Shown here: positions 42,911 through 52,737 of the stretch, one piece after another
Layout of the letters: each line of letters opens with the position of its first letter
Numbering within the stretch: position 1 is the first letter of the stretch
NCBI RefSeq assembly: GCF_900129085.1
Contig: NZ_FQUF01000009.1
Location: 1-64,000, forward strand
Length of the DNA stretch: 64,000 bases
Origin: Atopostipes suicloacalis DSM 15692
GTDB lineage: Bacteria > Bacillota > Bacilli > Lactobacillales > Carnobacteriaceae_A
Direction: 5' to 3'
Position numbers and translations under genes: made by a program
The notes under the pieces: generated by a model
Databases searched by the model: none
Told to the model about the DNA's origin: nothing
Seen by the model: only the letters and a program-made list of their open reading frames with translations

Positions 42911-42941
42911 AAAGACACCCTAGTAGATATAAGGTGTCTTT
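42911..42941 (-). terminator. Terminator after asnS
   Basis: A perfect 9-bp stem (AAAGACACC/GGTGTCTTT) has T-rich flanks on both sides, in the asnS-dnaD gap. dnaD must be transcribed by read-through or from a promoter within this gap. Confidence 0.75.
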
Positions 42942-42965
42942 TAATTTTAAATTTATTTGGTTTTG

Positions 42966-44261
42966 TTATGGCGTTAATCGATTTAATAATCTTGGGAATG
43001 GAATAGATTCACGAATGTGTTTGGTTCCAGTAATCCAAGTGACCGCACGTTCTAAACCTAAACCAAATCCTGAAGTTGAAACCGAACCATAACGTCGTAA
43101 GTCTAAGTACCACTCATAATCTTTAACATCTAATCCAAAATCGATGATATTTTGTCGTAACGTTTCATAGTCTGACTCACGTTCAGATCCTCCAATAATT
43201 TCACCGTATCCTTCAGGTGCAATTAAATCAGCACATAATACAATGTCTTCTCGTTCTGGATGAGTTGGCATATAAAATGGTTTGATTTCTTTTGGATAAT
43301 TTACGATAAAGACAGGTTGTTCGTATTGATTGGCGATAAATGTTTCTTCTGGAGAACCAAAGTCCACGCCCCATTCCACATCAAAATCATTCTTCTGTAA
43401 CAATTCAACCGCTTCGTCATAAGAAATTCGTGGATAAGGTAATTTTGTGTATTTTTCTAATGTTTCGCGATCTCGATCTAAAACATCTAAAGCATAATCA
43501 CAATGATCTAGGACACTTTGAACGAGATAAGAGACATATTCTTCTTGAATCTTTAAAGATTCCTCTTGATGCACAAAAGCCATTTCTGGTTCAACCATCC
43601 AAAACTCGGTTAAATGACGACGTGTTTTGGACTTTTCAGCTCGAAAAGTTGGCCCAAAAGTAAAGACATTTCCAAAAGCCATTGCTCCAGCTTCTGCGTG
43701 TAATTGTCCGGTTTGTGCTAAATAAGCATCTTCATCAAAATAATCAATATGGAATAAATCTGTAGTGTTTTCTCCAGCAACAGCTGTTAAAATAGGCGAA
43801 TCAATATTGACAAATCCTTTATCATTAAAGAACTCATATGTTGCACGAATTAATTCATTTCTAACTAACATAATTGCATGTTGTTTAGAAGATCGTAGCC
43901 ATAAATGACGGTGATCCATTAAAAAATCGGTTCCATGTTCTTTTGGTGTTATCGGATAATCCTCAGATGTTCCAAGGACTTCTATTCCGGTTACATGAAT
44001 TTCATAACCAAATTTTGATCGTGTATCTTCTTGAATGGTCCCTGTAATTACAACAGAAGTTTCTTGGTTTAAATGAATCGCTTGATCAAATAATTCATCG
44101 CCCACTTCATTTTTTAAAACAACACCCTGAAAAAATGCTGAGCCATCTCTAAGTTCTAAGAAAGCAATTTTTCCACTTGAACGTTTATTTGCTACCCAAC
44201 CTTTAATTTGCACTTCTTGATCAACGTAATGCTTTGAATCAATAATTGAAATTTGTTCCAT
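42966..44261 (-). CDS. asnS: Asparaginyl-tRNA synthetase
   Basis: The 431-residue class IIb synthetase charges tRNA-Asn. The N-terminal OB-fold anticodon-binding domain (1-105; [10 protein letters not shown]) and the catalytic core carry motif 2 ([15 protein letters not shown]) and motif 3 (G-F-G-L-G-L-E-R). The tight dinG-tseB-asnS-dnaD-nth order follows Bacillus. No T-box leader is visible in the 39-bp gap upstream, so regulation is probably by the upstream promoter. Confidence 0.95.
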   Translation of the reverse strand: MEQISIIDSKHYVDQEVQIKGWVANKRSSGKIAFLELRDGSAFFQGVVLKNEVGDELFDQAIHLNQETSVVITGTIQEDTRSKFGYEIHVTGIEVLGTSEDYPITPKEHGTDFLMDHRHLWLRSSKQHAIMLVRNELIRATYEFFNDKGFVNIDSPILTAVAGENTTDLFHIDYFDEDAYLAQTGQLHAEAGAMAFGNVFTFGPTFRAEKSKTRRHLTEFWMVEPEMAFVHQEESLKIQEEYVSYLVQSVLDHCDYALDVLDRDRETLEKYTKLPYPRISYDEAVELLQKNDFDVEWGVDFGSPEETFIANQYEQPVFIVNYPKEIKPFYMPTHPEREDIVLCADLIAPEGYGEIIGGSERESDYETLRQNIIDFGLDVKDYEWYLDLRRYGSVSTSGFGLGLERAVTWITGTKHIRESIPFPRLLNRLTP

Positions 44262-44300
44262 TATTTGGTAACCCCTATCTTTTCATTTATTTAATGATAC

Positions 44301-44774
44301 TTAAATATTTTTGATGGTTTGAATCCATTCCCCTGAAGTTAAGGAGAAAAAAGAATACCCTGTTTGGTCATTTTCGAGTTGAAAACTTACTTCCCATACC
44401 GGTTGGTCTTTATGCATACCAATTCTTGCTTCAAGGATTTTTTTAGGATTCTCTCGATTATCTGTTGCTACAATCACTTCATGTTTAGTTACAACCTCAT
44501 CTTGGTTGAATACTTCAATGGCACCACCATCTTGCTGAACAACTACAATAATCGATGAACCTTCCCTATTTTTACCGGTAACCGTAAAGAAAGTTTCGTC
44601 TCCATTATACCAATAAAAATCTTCAGCTTCGGTTAAGTCTGCTCTTCTTTTAGCTAACTCAATCGTTTCAGCCCTCGCTTGTTTATAAGGTGACAAGGAA
44701 TGAGTAATCAAACTACTAACACCTATAATAAAGAGTAGCATAGAGACTAAAGCTATCCCTAATTTTTTATTCAT
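44301..44774 (-). CDS. TseB/YpmB-like cell-wall elongation regulator (DUF5590)
   Basis: The 157-residue protein has one N-terminal membrane segment (about residues 4-24) and an extracellular domain of two PepSY-like halves ending in W-E-V-S-F and a G-E-W motif. In B. subtilis the orthologue YpmB/TseB binds PBP2A and affects cell elongation; position between dinG and asnS is conserved. An upstream in-frame ATG (44792) lies in the ribosome-binding region; AAAGGA supports ATG 44774. Confidence 0.8.
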   Translation of the reverse strand: MNKKLGIALVSMLLFIIGVSSLITHSLSPYKQARAETIELAKRRADLTEAEDFYWYNGDETFFTVTGKNREGSSIIVVVQQDGGAIEVFNQDEVVTKHEVIVATDNRENPKKILEARIGMHKDQPVWEVSFQLENDQTGYSFFSLTSGEWIQTIKNI

Positions 44775-44882
44775 TTGGCCCATTCCTTTCATTTAAATTC
44801 AACTCATTCATTATAGCAAACTATTAAGCTAATTTAAATAACGGATCTTATGATTTTATCAATTGAACACGTTATTTAAGAG

Positions 44883-47681
44883 CTAATTTCCGAGAAATTT
44901 CTGAATCTCTTTTCCTAATTGTTCATTTGGATAGATCTCCATAGAAACACCTTTTGGTAGAGCATCAATAAACGATTTTGCATAACTAGCAGATATAATT
45001 CGGTCATCTAAAACCACCATAACCCCGTGATCTGTTTCATTCCGAATTAAGCGACCAAAAGCTTGTTTATATTTTAAAATTGCTTGTGGCAAAAGTTCTC
45101 CAATAAACGGATGAATTCCTTGCTGTTTTAAATAGCCAATTTTAGAACGATTTAAAGGCGTGTTAGGTGAAGGAAAAGGCAATCTAGTTAAAATAACAAG
45201 TTCTAATTCTTCATCCGGCAAATCAATTCCCTCAAAGAAACTATCCGCCCCCAAAATAACGGCCGGTTTATTGCGTTTAAAATTTTTCAAAATACGATTC
45301 CGCGTACCTGATATCGACTGAGCAAGAAATAAATAATCAAACAACTGCTTATCTTCAATAAGGATTGCATATACATCTTGCAAAACCTCTAAAGAACGAA
45401 AAAGGATAATCGTATTAACTTTTGTATCCATTAAAATTTCACGAATACTTTTAGCTAATTGTTTTGCATACTCAGTTTTTTGGGTTTCTTTTGGATGGAT
45501 TCGCTGTTCGGGCACCATTAACTTCACTTGTTTACCATAATCAAAAGGACTTTCAAGCGGGTGAAATTGCATCGGCAAATTCTTTAATTGACCTGAAAAA
45601 TATTGTTCCGAATCTTGAAAAGATAACGTGCTACTTGTAAACACTACTTTTGAATGAGTCGCTAGATAATCTACCAATGAATTACTCTCACCCCATTTTA
45701 AAACATGCAATTCAAAAGTGCGTGTTAAATCATCAGGTAAAAAACTTACCCAACGTAAAGCTTTGGGAGAATTTTTATCAAAGGTCAGCGTATGTTTTAA
45801 GCGATCATACCAGTCTTTAATATAGGTAGTTAAATTCCCTAACTCAATTAATAACAATTGATATTCAACCGATAATTTATCAAAAGACTCATAGGCTTTT
45901 TTTATAATTTTTTGGCTCGTTAGAATAAATTCTTCAGCATTATATAAAATATTTTTACGCCATTTTTTTTGTTTGAGTGTCAGGAAATCTAATTCATATT
46001 CATCTTCAATAAAATTAGAATCTTTCCTCTGCATTAAATCTTGCTGACTAAAATACAAAATAAGTTCTTCATACAAATTATTCCATGTTTCATGAAAGGC
46101 ACTTGTTGTTCGTGCAAGAATTTGCATATCATATTTCTTAATAATATTTTGTTCACTCAAATAATAAATCAGCTTAAAAATTCCTGTTTCATTTGTTAAA
46201 GATCCCATTTTTTCTAAATGGGTCGTTATTTCCGTTCCTTTTAAAGAAATCGTATTACTTTGAGTAGCTACATCCGCAAAATGATGAGCCTCATCAATTA
46301 TTAAATTTTCTATGTTCGAAAGAACAGGTTCTTTATTTTTCCAATCATAGGCTAAGAAGTGATGATTCGTAATAATAATTTCACTGTCTTTGCTGGTTGC
46401 TTTAATCCGCTCATAGAAATCGTAATCCTTCCAATAATCGTCTGTATATTGATTCTTCGTGGCACGTATATCATGCCAAAAAGATAGATCTAAATGACTT
46501 CCAGCATTTATTTCAGACAAATCGCCAGTCGTTGTTTCCGTTAACCACACTAAAATACGCATGGACAGATACGCTTCAGAGTCCTCTGCTGTAATTTGTT
46601 TTAGCCAACGTTCAAAAACACTTAAGGATAAATAATGTTCACTACTTTTAACTAGAGTTGTTTTTATTTTCCGATGGAGCATCTTTTCTAAAACAGGAAG
46701 CGTCTCATCGATTAACTGATTTTGTAATACTGTAGTATATGTACTAATAACTATTGGTTTTTTTGGAGTCGCTATGAAAGCTGCTGGAAATAAATAACCC
46801 AAAGACTTTCCAACTCCTGGTGGGACCTCAATCGCTAATTTTTCAAGAGATAAATCAGCATTTAAATAATTATAAATTAGGTCCATCATCTCCGCTTGGA
46901 CTTCACGAAAAGAATAATCAGAAGGCAGATACTTTTCCTTTTCTTCTTTTGAAAATGGATAGCTAGTTTTTTCTGATTGGGTCTCATGAACAGTCAAATG
47001 TTCAGGATTTTTCATCGCAAGTTGATTCACTACAACTAAATCCTCTGCCAATGGAGCTTTAAAATTTCTGGCATAGCTTAAAGCTTCCCTAAAGAATAAA
47101 AAAGTCTCATGGGTCGTACTGGAAGAAAGTTTTTCTAGTTTTTCCAAGGTCACTAGAGGAAGCTTCGTTACTTTTTTAAAGAGTTCTTTAAAAACATAAA
47201 CTGTCGCTTTTGCGTCAGCTAAAGCATTATGAGCATTCAGTAGATCGTACCCTAATGACGAAGCAATATCTTCCAATTGAAAACTATCCAAAGTTGGATA
47301 AATGATTTGCGTTAACTCAACGGTATCAATGGCAGGGATATCAAGCATTAGAAAATCATGAAGTCGTAATTGTTCATTTAAAAAACGAAAATCAAACCCT
47401 ACATTATGGGCGACAAAAACGGTATCCTCCAGTAAACGGATGATGATAGGCGCAACTTCTTCAAAATAAGGCGCTCTTCTAACCTCTTTATTTGAAATAC
47501 CTGTTAGTTGTTTAATATTATAGGGAATATTTCTCCCTGGATTTACATAAGTTTCAAAGGTATGAATTACTTCGCCATTTTGTAGCAAAACACAAGCAAA
47601 CTGAATAATTCGCTCATCAGCCCCTACACTTCCGCCAGTCGCTTCTATATCTACAATTGCGTATATTTGTTCAGGTCGCAA
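44883..47681 (-). CDS. dinG: DinG-type helicase with N-terminal DnaQ exonuclease domain
   Basis: The 932-residue bifunctional nuclease/helicase has an N-terminal DEDDh 3'-5' exonuclease domain (1-165; D-I-E-A-T-G-G, H-N-V-G-F-D, H-N-A-L-A-D-A). It is fused to an XPD/DinG-like helicase: Walker A P-G-V-G-K-S at about residue 295, D-E-A-H-H in motif II, and Q-A-F-G-R-L-I-R-N in motif VI. The Fe-S cysteines of E. coli DinG are absent, as is normal for the Gram-positive form, where the enzyme acts mainly as a nuclease. The start is TTG (47681) after GAGGTG. It removes unusual nucleic-acid structures in repair. Confidence 0.92.
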   Translation of the reverse strand: MRPEQIYAIVDIEATGGSVGADERIIQFACVLLQNGEVIHTFETYVNPGRNIPYNIKQLTGISNKEVRRAPYFEEVAPIIIRLLEDTVFVAHNVGFDFRFLNEQLRLHDFLMLDIPAIDTVELTQIIYPTLDSFQLEDIASSLGYDLLNAHNALADAKATVYVFKELFKKVTKLPLVTLEKLEKLSSSTTHETFLFFREALSYARNFKAPLAEDLVVVNQLAMKNPEHLTVHETQSEKTSYPFSKEEKEKYLPSDYSFREVQAEMMDLIYNYLNADLSLEKLAIEVPPGVGKSLGYLFPAAFIATPKKPIVISTYTTVLQNQLIDETLPVLEKMLHRKIKTTLVKSSEHYLSLSVFERWLKQITAEDSEAYLSMRILVWLTETTTGDLSEINAGSHLDLSFWHDIRATKNQYTDDYWKDYDFYERIKATSKDSEIIITNHHFLAYDWKNKEPVLSNIENLIIDEAHHFADVATQSNTISLKGTEITTHLEKMGSLTNETGIFKLIYYLSEQNIIKKYDMQILARTTSAFHETWNNLYEELILYFSQQDLMQRKDSNFIEDEYELDFLTLKQKKWRKNILYNAEEFILTSQKIIKKAYESFDKLSVEYQLLLIELGNLTTYIKDWYDRLKHTLTFDKNSPKALRWVSFLPDDLTRTFELHVLKWGESNSLVDYLATHSKVVFTSSTLSFQDSEQYFSGQLKNLPMQFHPLESPFDYGKQVKLMVPEQRIHPKETQKTEYAKQLAKSIREILMDTKVNTIILFRSLEVLQDVYAILIEDKQLFDYLFLAQSISGTRNRILKNFKRNKPAVILGADSFFEGIDLPDEELELVILTRLPFPSPNTPLNRSKIGYLKQQGIHPFIGELLPQAILKYKQAFGRLIRNETDHGVMVVLDDRIISASYAKSFIDALPKGVSMEIYPNEQLGKEIQKFLGN

Positions 47682-47708
47682 AACATTTACACCTCATTTC
47701 CATTCCGA

Positions 47709-48953
47709 TTACTCTGTATCTTTTATATAAGGAATTTTATTTTCTGTATCTAACCATTGTAAGATGGCTTCTTTTTCATTTTGTACGTCTCCGTTTACAA
47801 CTGCTTTTAGTGCTGTATCTAAAGCTTCACTCATCCATTTTCCAGGCTTTTTTGTCGTTTTTTTCATTAGATCATAACCAGTAAGTGCTAATTCTTCTTT
47901 CTTATGAATAGGTAAATTCTCATAAATATGATTAACTTGGTCGTGTTTTGGAACCTGGTCTAAATGAGCCAATAGTGATTCAACATCTAAAGCCGCCTCA
48001 ATTCCTAAATTGAAAATTTCCCAAGTGTTTAATTCTTGATTCTCAGCTCGCTTTTTCAGACCTTGATAGAGAGTTAATGTATTTTGGATCATCTTGTTCG
48101 ATAACTTCCATTTTTTCAAAAAATGGATAGGACTGAATACTTGATTCGATGAATAACGATCTATGTTATACAGTAAAAAGGCCCAGGCTGATTCCGCATT
48201 TTCAAAGGAAATTTGATCAGAAATTAATGAATAAAGAGCTTCTTTTTTATCCTCTAATTCAGGGCAGTACTTAAAAAGTTGAGAATCAATCATAGCCTGT
48301 AAACCTTTTGAGCGCCATGAACTAATTAATAATTTCTCAAATTCTATTTGAATACGTTCAACTGCAATATTTTGCAGTAAGGAAGCATTCTCTGCTATTG
48401 AAATTTGGGTTTCTTCTTCGATTTCAAAATTTAGTTGTGCCGCAAAACGCACTGCGCGCATCATACGTAAAGCATCCTCTTGAAATCTTTCATGAGGATT
48501 TCCAACAGCTCGTATAATCCCTGCCTTTAAATCTTTCATTCCTTGATACGGGTCAAAAATATGCCCTTTTGTGTCAACCGCAATGGCGTTCATTGTAAAG
48601 TCTCTTCTTCGAAGATCTTCTCTTAATGATCGCACAAAAGTAACCGAATCTGGACGTCTAAAATCTTTATACGTAGATTCGGTTCGAAAGGTTGTAATTT
48701 CATAACTCTCATTATTGTATAAGACAAGCACTGTTCCGTGCTCTATGCCCACATCTACTGTTCTATTAAAAATTTTCTTTACTTCATAAGGAAGTGCACT
48801 AGTAGCAATGTCTACATCATTTACTTCATGATTCAATAAATGATCTCGAACACTTCCTCCTACAAAATAAGCTTCAAAACCTGCATCTATTATTTTTTCA
48901 AGAATAGGTACAGTTTCTTCAAATATTCCATCAATCACTAATTTATTTTTCAT
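47709..48953 (-). CDS. cca: CCA tRNA nucleotidyltransferase
   Basis: The 414-residue class II nucleotidyltransferase adds or repairs the 3' CCA of tRNAs. The catalytic head has G-G-S-V-R-D-H-L-L and metal-binding D-V-D-I-A-T. The nucleotide-selecting motif R-R-D-F-T-M-N-A-I-A is present, and the long helical body and tail complete the protein. Length is normal for Firmicutes. It follows the MazG-like gene by 14 bp and overlaps nothing, in one minus-strand operon with dinG 27 bp downstream. Confidence 0.94.
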   Translation of the reverse strand: MKNKLVIDGIFEETVPILEKIIDAGFEAYFVGGSVRDHLLNHEVNDVDIATSALPYEVKKIFNRTVDVGIEHGTVLVLYNNESYEITTFRTESTYKDFRRPDSVTFVRSLREDLRRRDFTMNAIAVDTKGHIFDPYQGMKDLKAGIIRAVGNPHERFQEDALRMMRAVRFAAQLNFEIEEETQISIAENASLLQNIAVERIQIEFEKLLISSWRSKGLQAMIDSQLFKYCPELEDKKEALYSLISDQISFENAESAWAFLLYNIDRYSSNQVFSPIHFLKKWKLSNKMIQNTLTLYQGLKKRAENQELNTWEIFNLGIEAALDVESLLAHLDQVPKHDQVNHIYENLPIHKKEELALTGYDLMKKTTKKPGKWMSEALDTALKAVVNGDVQNEKEAILQWLDTENKIPYIKDTE

Positions 48954-48967
48954 TTAAATACAACCTT

Positions 48968-49306
48968 TTATTCAGAAGTTTCTTCGTCAACTCGTTCAAA
49001 ACGATATTTATCTCGTGTTTCAAATTTACGCATGGTTTGTTCAAATGCTTCGGTTAAATCAATATCTAAAGAATTAGCCATTGTAATTATAATAAATAAA
49101 ACGTCTGCTAGTTCTTCTTCTATTTCTTTTTCGTCTTCCGAACTTTTCTTTTGTTTTTCTCCATAATAGTGATTAATTTCTCGAGCAAGTTCTCCAACTT
49201 CTTCCGTCACTCGAGCCATCATAGCCAATGGTGAGAAATAACCGACTTTAAACTGACGAATATAATCATCAACGACTTGTTGCATTTCTTCCATTTCCAC
49301 AAGCAT
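48968..49306 (-). CDS. MazG-like nucleotide pyrophosphohydrolase (YpjD-like)
   Basis: The protein of about 112 residues has an all-helical MazG fold: E-V-G-E-L-A-R-E-I-N and a downstream E-E-E-L-A-D-V-L-F-I-I, the E-x-x-E and E-x-x-D metal-binding motifs. It hydrolyses (deoxy)nucleoside triphosphates to monophosphates, house-cleaning damaged or excess nucleotides. The frame can extend to a TTG at 49348, just after the reoY stop, but no ribosome-binding site suits it. AAAGGG lies two bases before ATG 49306 and eight before GTG 49300, so the exact start is uncertain. Confidence 0.85.
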   Translation of the reverse strand: MLVEMEEMQQVVDDYIRQFKVGYFSPLAMMARVTEEVGELAREINHYYGEKQKKSSEDEKEIEEELADVLFIIITMANSLDIDLTEAFEQTMRKFETRDKYRFERVDEETSE

Positions 49307-49350
49307 AACCCTTTCATTTGTTTTTCTGTTAAGTGTAAAATGAATCAAAA

Positions 49351-49914
49351 TTATACAATTGATTGGTCAATTTTACGCTCTATATCTTTTAAGACTTTCG
49401 TAAGATCTGCAAAACTATCTTTTTGCCCTTCAATTAAACTTTCATCAATTTTATTTAGCAGTTCATGACGAGCAATCAATAATGTTTCATAGGTTAATGC
49501 CTCATCCATTTGTTCCATAGTTTCTTTTGGAATGTTATCATTCCAACGAGCATATGGATTATCTTCTAGAACGGCTAGGTATTCGGGTGTTTGCCATGCA
49601 TTTTCAAAGTCAATTTCAAGATATAATTTGGAGCTCCAATTTAATCGTATTTCATGAAAGGCCTGCATAGCATCTTTAAATGTGTGACCATTTTTATAGA
49701 ACCGAAAAGTTGGATGGTGGTTATCTTTGGCTGACATGTAAATTCCTCGCGGAGATTGATCGACAGATTCTACAAAGTATGTTTTTTCTAACATAATATC
49801 ATGGTTATATAAATAATCTAAGATCCAAAGTGATTCTCGACGGTTCAATGTATGTCTTTTCGTAAACCATTTCAAAAAATGTTTCTTTTTTTCATTAGTA
49901 ATGGATGTATTCAT
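49351..49914 (-). CDS. reoY: ReoY/YpiB-family protein (UPF0302)
   Basis: The 187-residue soluble protein matches the YpiB/ReoY family. Listeria ReoY works with a GpsB/ClpCP network to control degradation of MurA and so cell-wall synthesis. Motifs: K-W-F-T-K-R-H-x-L-N-R-R-E-S-x-W-I-L-D-Y-L near the N terminus and R-F-Y-K-N-G in the middle. GAGGTGAGAAC stands before ATG 49914; a GTG in frame 15 bases upstream overlaps it. The pairing with the TPR gene 29 bp upstream is the ypiA-ypiB arrangement. Confidence 0.85.
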   Translation of the reverse strand: MNTSITNEKKKHFLKWFTKRHTLNRRESLWILDYLYNHDIMLEKTYFVESVDQSPRGIYMSAKDNHHPTFRFYKNGHTFKDAMQAFHEIRLNWSSKLYLEIDFENAWQTPEYLAVLEDNPYARWNDNIPKETMEQMDEALTYETLLIARHELLNKIDESLIEGQKDSFADLTKVLKDIERKIDQSIV

Positions 49915-49943
49915 GTTCTCACCTCTCACCCATCAAGGCATTA

Positions 49944-51206
49944 TTAATATAGATAATCTTCCTTCAAAGATGCGATCTCTTCGTCATATTCAGGATTTAT
50001 ACTGGTATATCTCTCTAATACTTCATGCATTTTCTCTCTTTGACCATCTTCGCGTAGGAAAAAGGCATAGTCCTTTAAAAAGTCTAAATGATCATTTAAT
50101 TCATTGTAGGCTTGATCGAAGTAATCTCGAGCCTGATCATATTCATCGAGTTCATTGTTTGTAGTCGCTAATAACCATAATGCTTCTGGTAATGATCGAA
50201 CAGATTCAGGAGCTTTTTCAAATAATTCAATTATTTCTTCATACTGATCGAGATGATTTAAAAATTCAGCATATCTTAATAAAATTCGCTCATTTTCAGG
50301 TTCAATATCTAAAGCTTCATGATAAAAGTTACTTGCTTTTTCATTAATATTGAGTTTTCCAGCGTATTCTGCTGCTTTTAAATACAACTCAATATTCATC
50401 TCATTCACTGTAAGTCCTTCTTCAATCGTTTGTAGGGATTGTTCTAAGTCGTTGAGTTGTTGATAAGCTTCAGCTAAAAGGATATAGACCGAAATTAAAC
50501 TAGGATCCATTTCTTTTGCCTGCTTTAGTGTATCAATTGCTTGATAGAATTCTTCTTTTTGAATATACGCAAATCCTAATTGATAATAGACTTCGGGATC
50601 ATCTTTGAACGATAAAGCTTCGTTTAAATTCTCAATGGCTTTTTCATAATTACCTAACATGAGATAAGCATTTCCTAAACGAGCATTAATTAACGTTCCT
50701 GCTATTTCCTCAAGACCTTCTTCTATTAAGAACTCATAATAATTTACGGCCAATTGATATTCTGCTATTGTGAAATAAACCTCAGCAAGCGCAAATTTAA
50801 TTACGGGCTCTTGCGGGATTAATTCTTCAGCTTCTTCTAATTTTTGAATACTTACTTCAGGTAGGCCATTTAGATGATAGTAATCAGCTTGTACGAGTAG
50901 AGATTGTGTATAAGATGAGCTGGTATTCTCAATGGAATGTAATAACTCAAGAGCTTCTAACTCATTTCCCTCTTCAATTTCTATTTCAGCTAAGTAAATT
51001 TTCAACTCATCATCTTGCGGATTAATATCAATTAAGTGATTGTAAACTTTCTTTGTCTCTTCTAAAAAGCCAAGTTGGTATAAAGAATTTCCAAGTAGAT
51101 ATAACGTTTCTTCATCATCTTCATCCAATGCTAGTTGAATCCATTCATCGACTTCTTCTAAATTTCCAGATTGAATCGCTTGAATTACTTTTTCTGAATT
51201 TGTCAT
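49944..51206 (-). CDS. TPR-repeat protein (YpiA-like)
   Basis: The 420-residue cytosolic protein consists almost wholly of about eleven tetratricopeptide repeats (pattern W/L-x-x-A-x-x-x-x-x-x-A ... P). It is very acidic. YpiA orthologues act with the next gene product in the ClpCP-dependent control of murein synthesis in Listeria (ReoY works with the TPR protein GpsB-independent route only in part; direct evidence for YpiA is limited). An upstream in-frame start at 51242 is possible, but GGAAGG before ATG 51206 fits better. Confidence 0.8.
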   Translation of the reverse strand: MTNSEKVIQAIQSGNLEEVDEWIQLALDEDDEETLYLLGNSLYQLGFLEETKKVYNHLIDINPQDDELKIYLAEIEIEEGNELEALELLHSIENTSSSYTQSLLVQADYYHLNGLPEVSIQKLEEAEELIPQEPVIKFALAEVYFTIAEYQLAVNYYEFLIEEGLEEIAGTLINARLGNAYLMLGNYEKAIENLNEALSFKDDPEVYYQLGFAYIQKEEFYQAIDTLKQAKEMDPSLISVYILLAEAYQQLNDLEQSLQTIEEGLTVNEMNIELYLKAAEYAGKLNINEKASNFYHEALDIEPENERILLRYAEFLNHLDQYEEIIELFEKAPESVRSLPEALWLLATTNNELDEYDQARDYFDQAYNELNDHLDFLKDYAFFLREDGQREKMHEVLERYTSINPEYDEEIASLKEDYLY

Positions 51207-51319
51207 ATACTTACCTTCCATTTTTCCATTTGTATTAATCATATTTTAACACATGTTTTATCTTTTTTCATTGGTTTAAAACAACTGCCAATATAGCCTT
51301 AGAAAGTCTTCCCAAAATT

Positions 51320-51353
51320 AAAACACCTCTAATTTTGAAAACAGAGGTGTTTT
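51320..51353 (-). terminator. Terminator of rimM-trmD
   Basis: A perfect 11-bp stem (AAAACACCTCT with AGAGGTGTTTT) lies 17 bp after trmD on the minus strand, T-rich on both sides. Confidence 0.85.
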
Positions 51354-51369
51354 AACTCATTTTTCAGCT

Positions 51370-52104
51370 TTATTCCGCTGAAAATTCATCTAACCATTCT
51401 TGTTCTTTTGTTGTTAATTCCATTTCGTCAATTAAATCAGGACGACGTTGTAAAGTTCTTCGAAGGGATTCTTTATGGCGCCATTCTTTAATGTTTCCAT
51501 GATGGCCGCTTGTCAGTACAGCAGGTACTTCCATTCCTTTATAAACAGCTGGGCGAGTATAGTGCGGATGTTCAAGTAATCCTGTTGAATGTGAATCTTC
51601 AACGACAGAAGCTTCATTTCCTACAACCCCTGGTAGCAAACGTACGGTAGCATCTATCATAACCATTGCAGCTAATTCACCACCGGTTAAAACATAATCG
51701 CCCAAGGATACTTCATCTGTTACCAGTGTTCGAATACGTTCATCATACCCTTCATAATGCCCACATATAAAAACGAGATGCTCTTCTTTTGAAAAATCTT
51801 CTGCCATCGCTTGATTGAAAGGTTTACCGGCTGGATCCATCAAGATAATTCTTTTTTTACTAGCAGAAGTTTGTTTATCAATCTCATCAATCGCTTCAAA
51901 GATAGGCTCCGGTTTTAATAACATCCCTGCTCCCCCACCATAAGGAGTGTCATCCACCATTTGATGCTTTCCTACTCCATACTGCCGAAAATTTATGGGT
52001 TGAATCTCCACTTGTCCGCCATCAATGGCACGTTTAACCATTGAATAATTAAACGGACTTTCAAACATTTCAGGAAAGAGCGTTAAAATATCAATCTTCA
52101 TCAC
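51370..52104 (-). CDS. trmD: tRNA (guanine-N1)-methyltransferase TrmD
   Basis: The 244-residue SPOUT-class enzyme methylates G37 next to the anticodon of tRNAs reading CUN, CCN and CGG, preventing frameshifts. The trefoil-knot SAM site shows [11 protein letters not shown], and the [12 protein letters not shown] motif is complete; the catalytic Asp is in V-E-D-S-H. It overlaps the rimM stop by 14 bp, so both are translationally coupled. Length is normal. Confidence 0.95.
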   Translation of the reverse strand: MMKIDILTLFPEMFESPFNYSMVKRAIDGGQVEIQPINFRQYGVGKHQMVDDTPYGGGAGMLLKPEPIFEAIDEIDKQTSASKKRIILMDPAGKPFNQAMAEDFSKEEHLVFICGHYEGYDERIRTLVTDEVSLGDYVLTGGELAAMVMIDATVRLLPGVVGNEASVVEDSHSTGLLEHPHYTRPAVYKGMEVPAVLTSGHHGNIKEWRHKESLRRTLQRRPDLIDEMELTTKEQEWLDEFSAE

Positions 52105-52615
52105 TATCTAACCCCTCTAAAACACGAACCATAATCTCTTTGTTTTGGGTATCTACCTTTAAGATAACCGATTCAATAAAAGGCAATAAAAGATCCTTTT
52201 TACCCGGACGTTTAACAACCCAAACATCATTAGCAGGCATAAATAAGATTTCTTTCAGACGTCCAATTTCATTTTTTTGTTCATCAAATACCTTTGAGTC
52301 AATAATGTCATTTTCATAATAAACGCCTTCTTCTAATTCAGGAAGTAGTTCTTCATCGATTTGGAGCATTTTATTTTTAAATTTTTCAACATCATTGATT
52401 GAAGTAAATTCTTCAAACATTAAAAGATCAAAATTTTTATGCACGCGATGTGATCTCACGGTTACTGGGAATTGCTCATTTTTATTCATTTCAATGACCA
52501 ATTTTGAGCCTGCTTGATAGCGTTCTTCTGGATGTTCTGTAATGGATTGAACACGAACCTCACCTTTAATGCCATGTGTATTGACAATTTTACCTACATT
52601 TAAATAAGTCGTCAT
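52091..52615 (-). CDS. rimM: 16S rRNA processing protein RimM
   Basis: This 174-residue 30S assembly factor has an N-terminal RimM domain ([17 protein letters not shown]) and a C-terminal PRC barrel ([18 protein letters not shown]). It helps mature the 30S head where S19 binds. In most Firmicutes khpA is directly upstream; here a metal-transport operon separates them. Confidence 0.94.
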   Translation of the reverse strand: MTTYLNVGKIVNTHGIKGEVRVQSITEHPEERYQAGSKLVIEMNKNEQFPVTVRSHRVHKNFDLLMFEEFTSINDVEKFKNKMLQIDEELLPELEEGVYYENDIIDSKVFDEQKNEIGRLKEILFMPANDVWVVKRPGKKDLLLPFIESVILKVDTQNKEIMVRVLEGLDSDED

Positions 52616-52679
52616 ATTTTTCTCCTATTTTGTAAAATATATTTATGAAACATTTCTTCTTGTGTAATCTATTATACAA

Positions 52680-52718
52680 AAAAGATCTACACAATTCAGT
52701 GAATTCTGTAGATCTTTT
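52680..52718 (-). terminator. Terminator of the manganese/zinc transport operon
   Basis: A perfect 12-bp stem (AAAAGATCTACA with TGTAGATCTTTT) is followed by a T-rich tract on the minus strand, 19 bp after the binding protein gene. Confidence 0.85.
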
Positions 52719-52737
52719 ATAAAAGTCCTTTTTAACG

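Noticed and set aside
42862-44300. T-box leader for asnS
   Set aside because: Only 39 bp separate asnS from the upstream gene and no T-box or specifier hairpin is visible.
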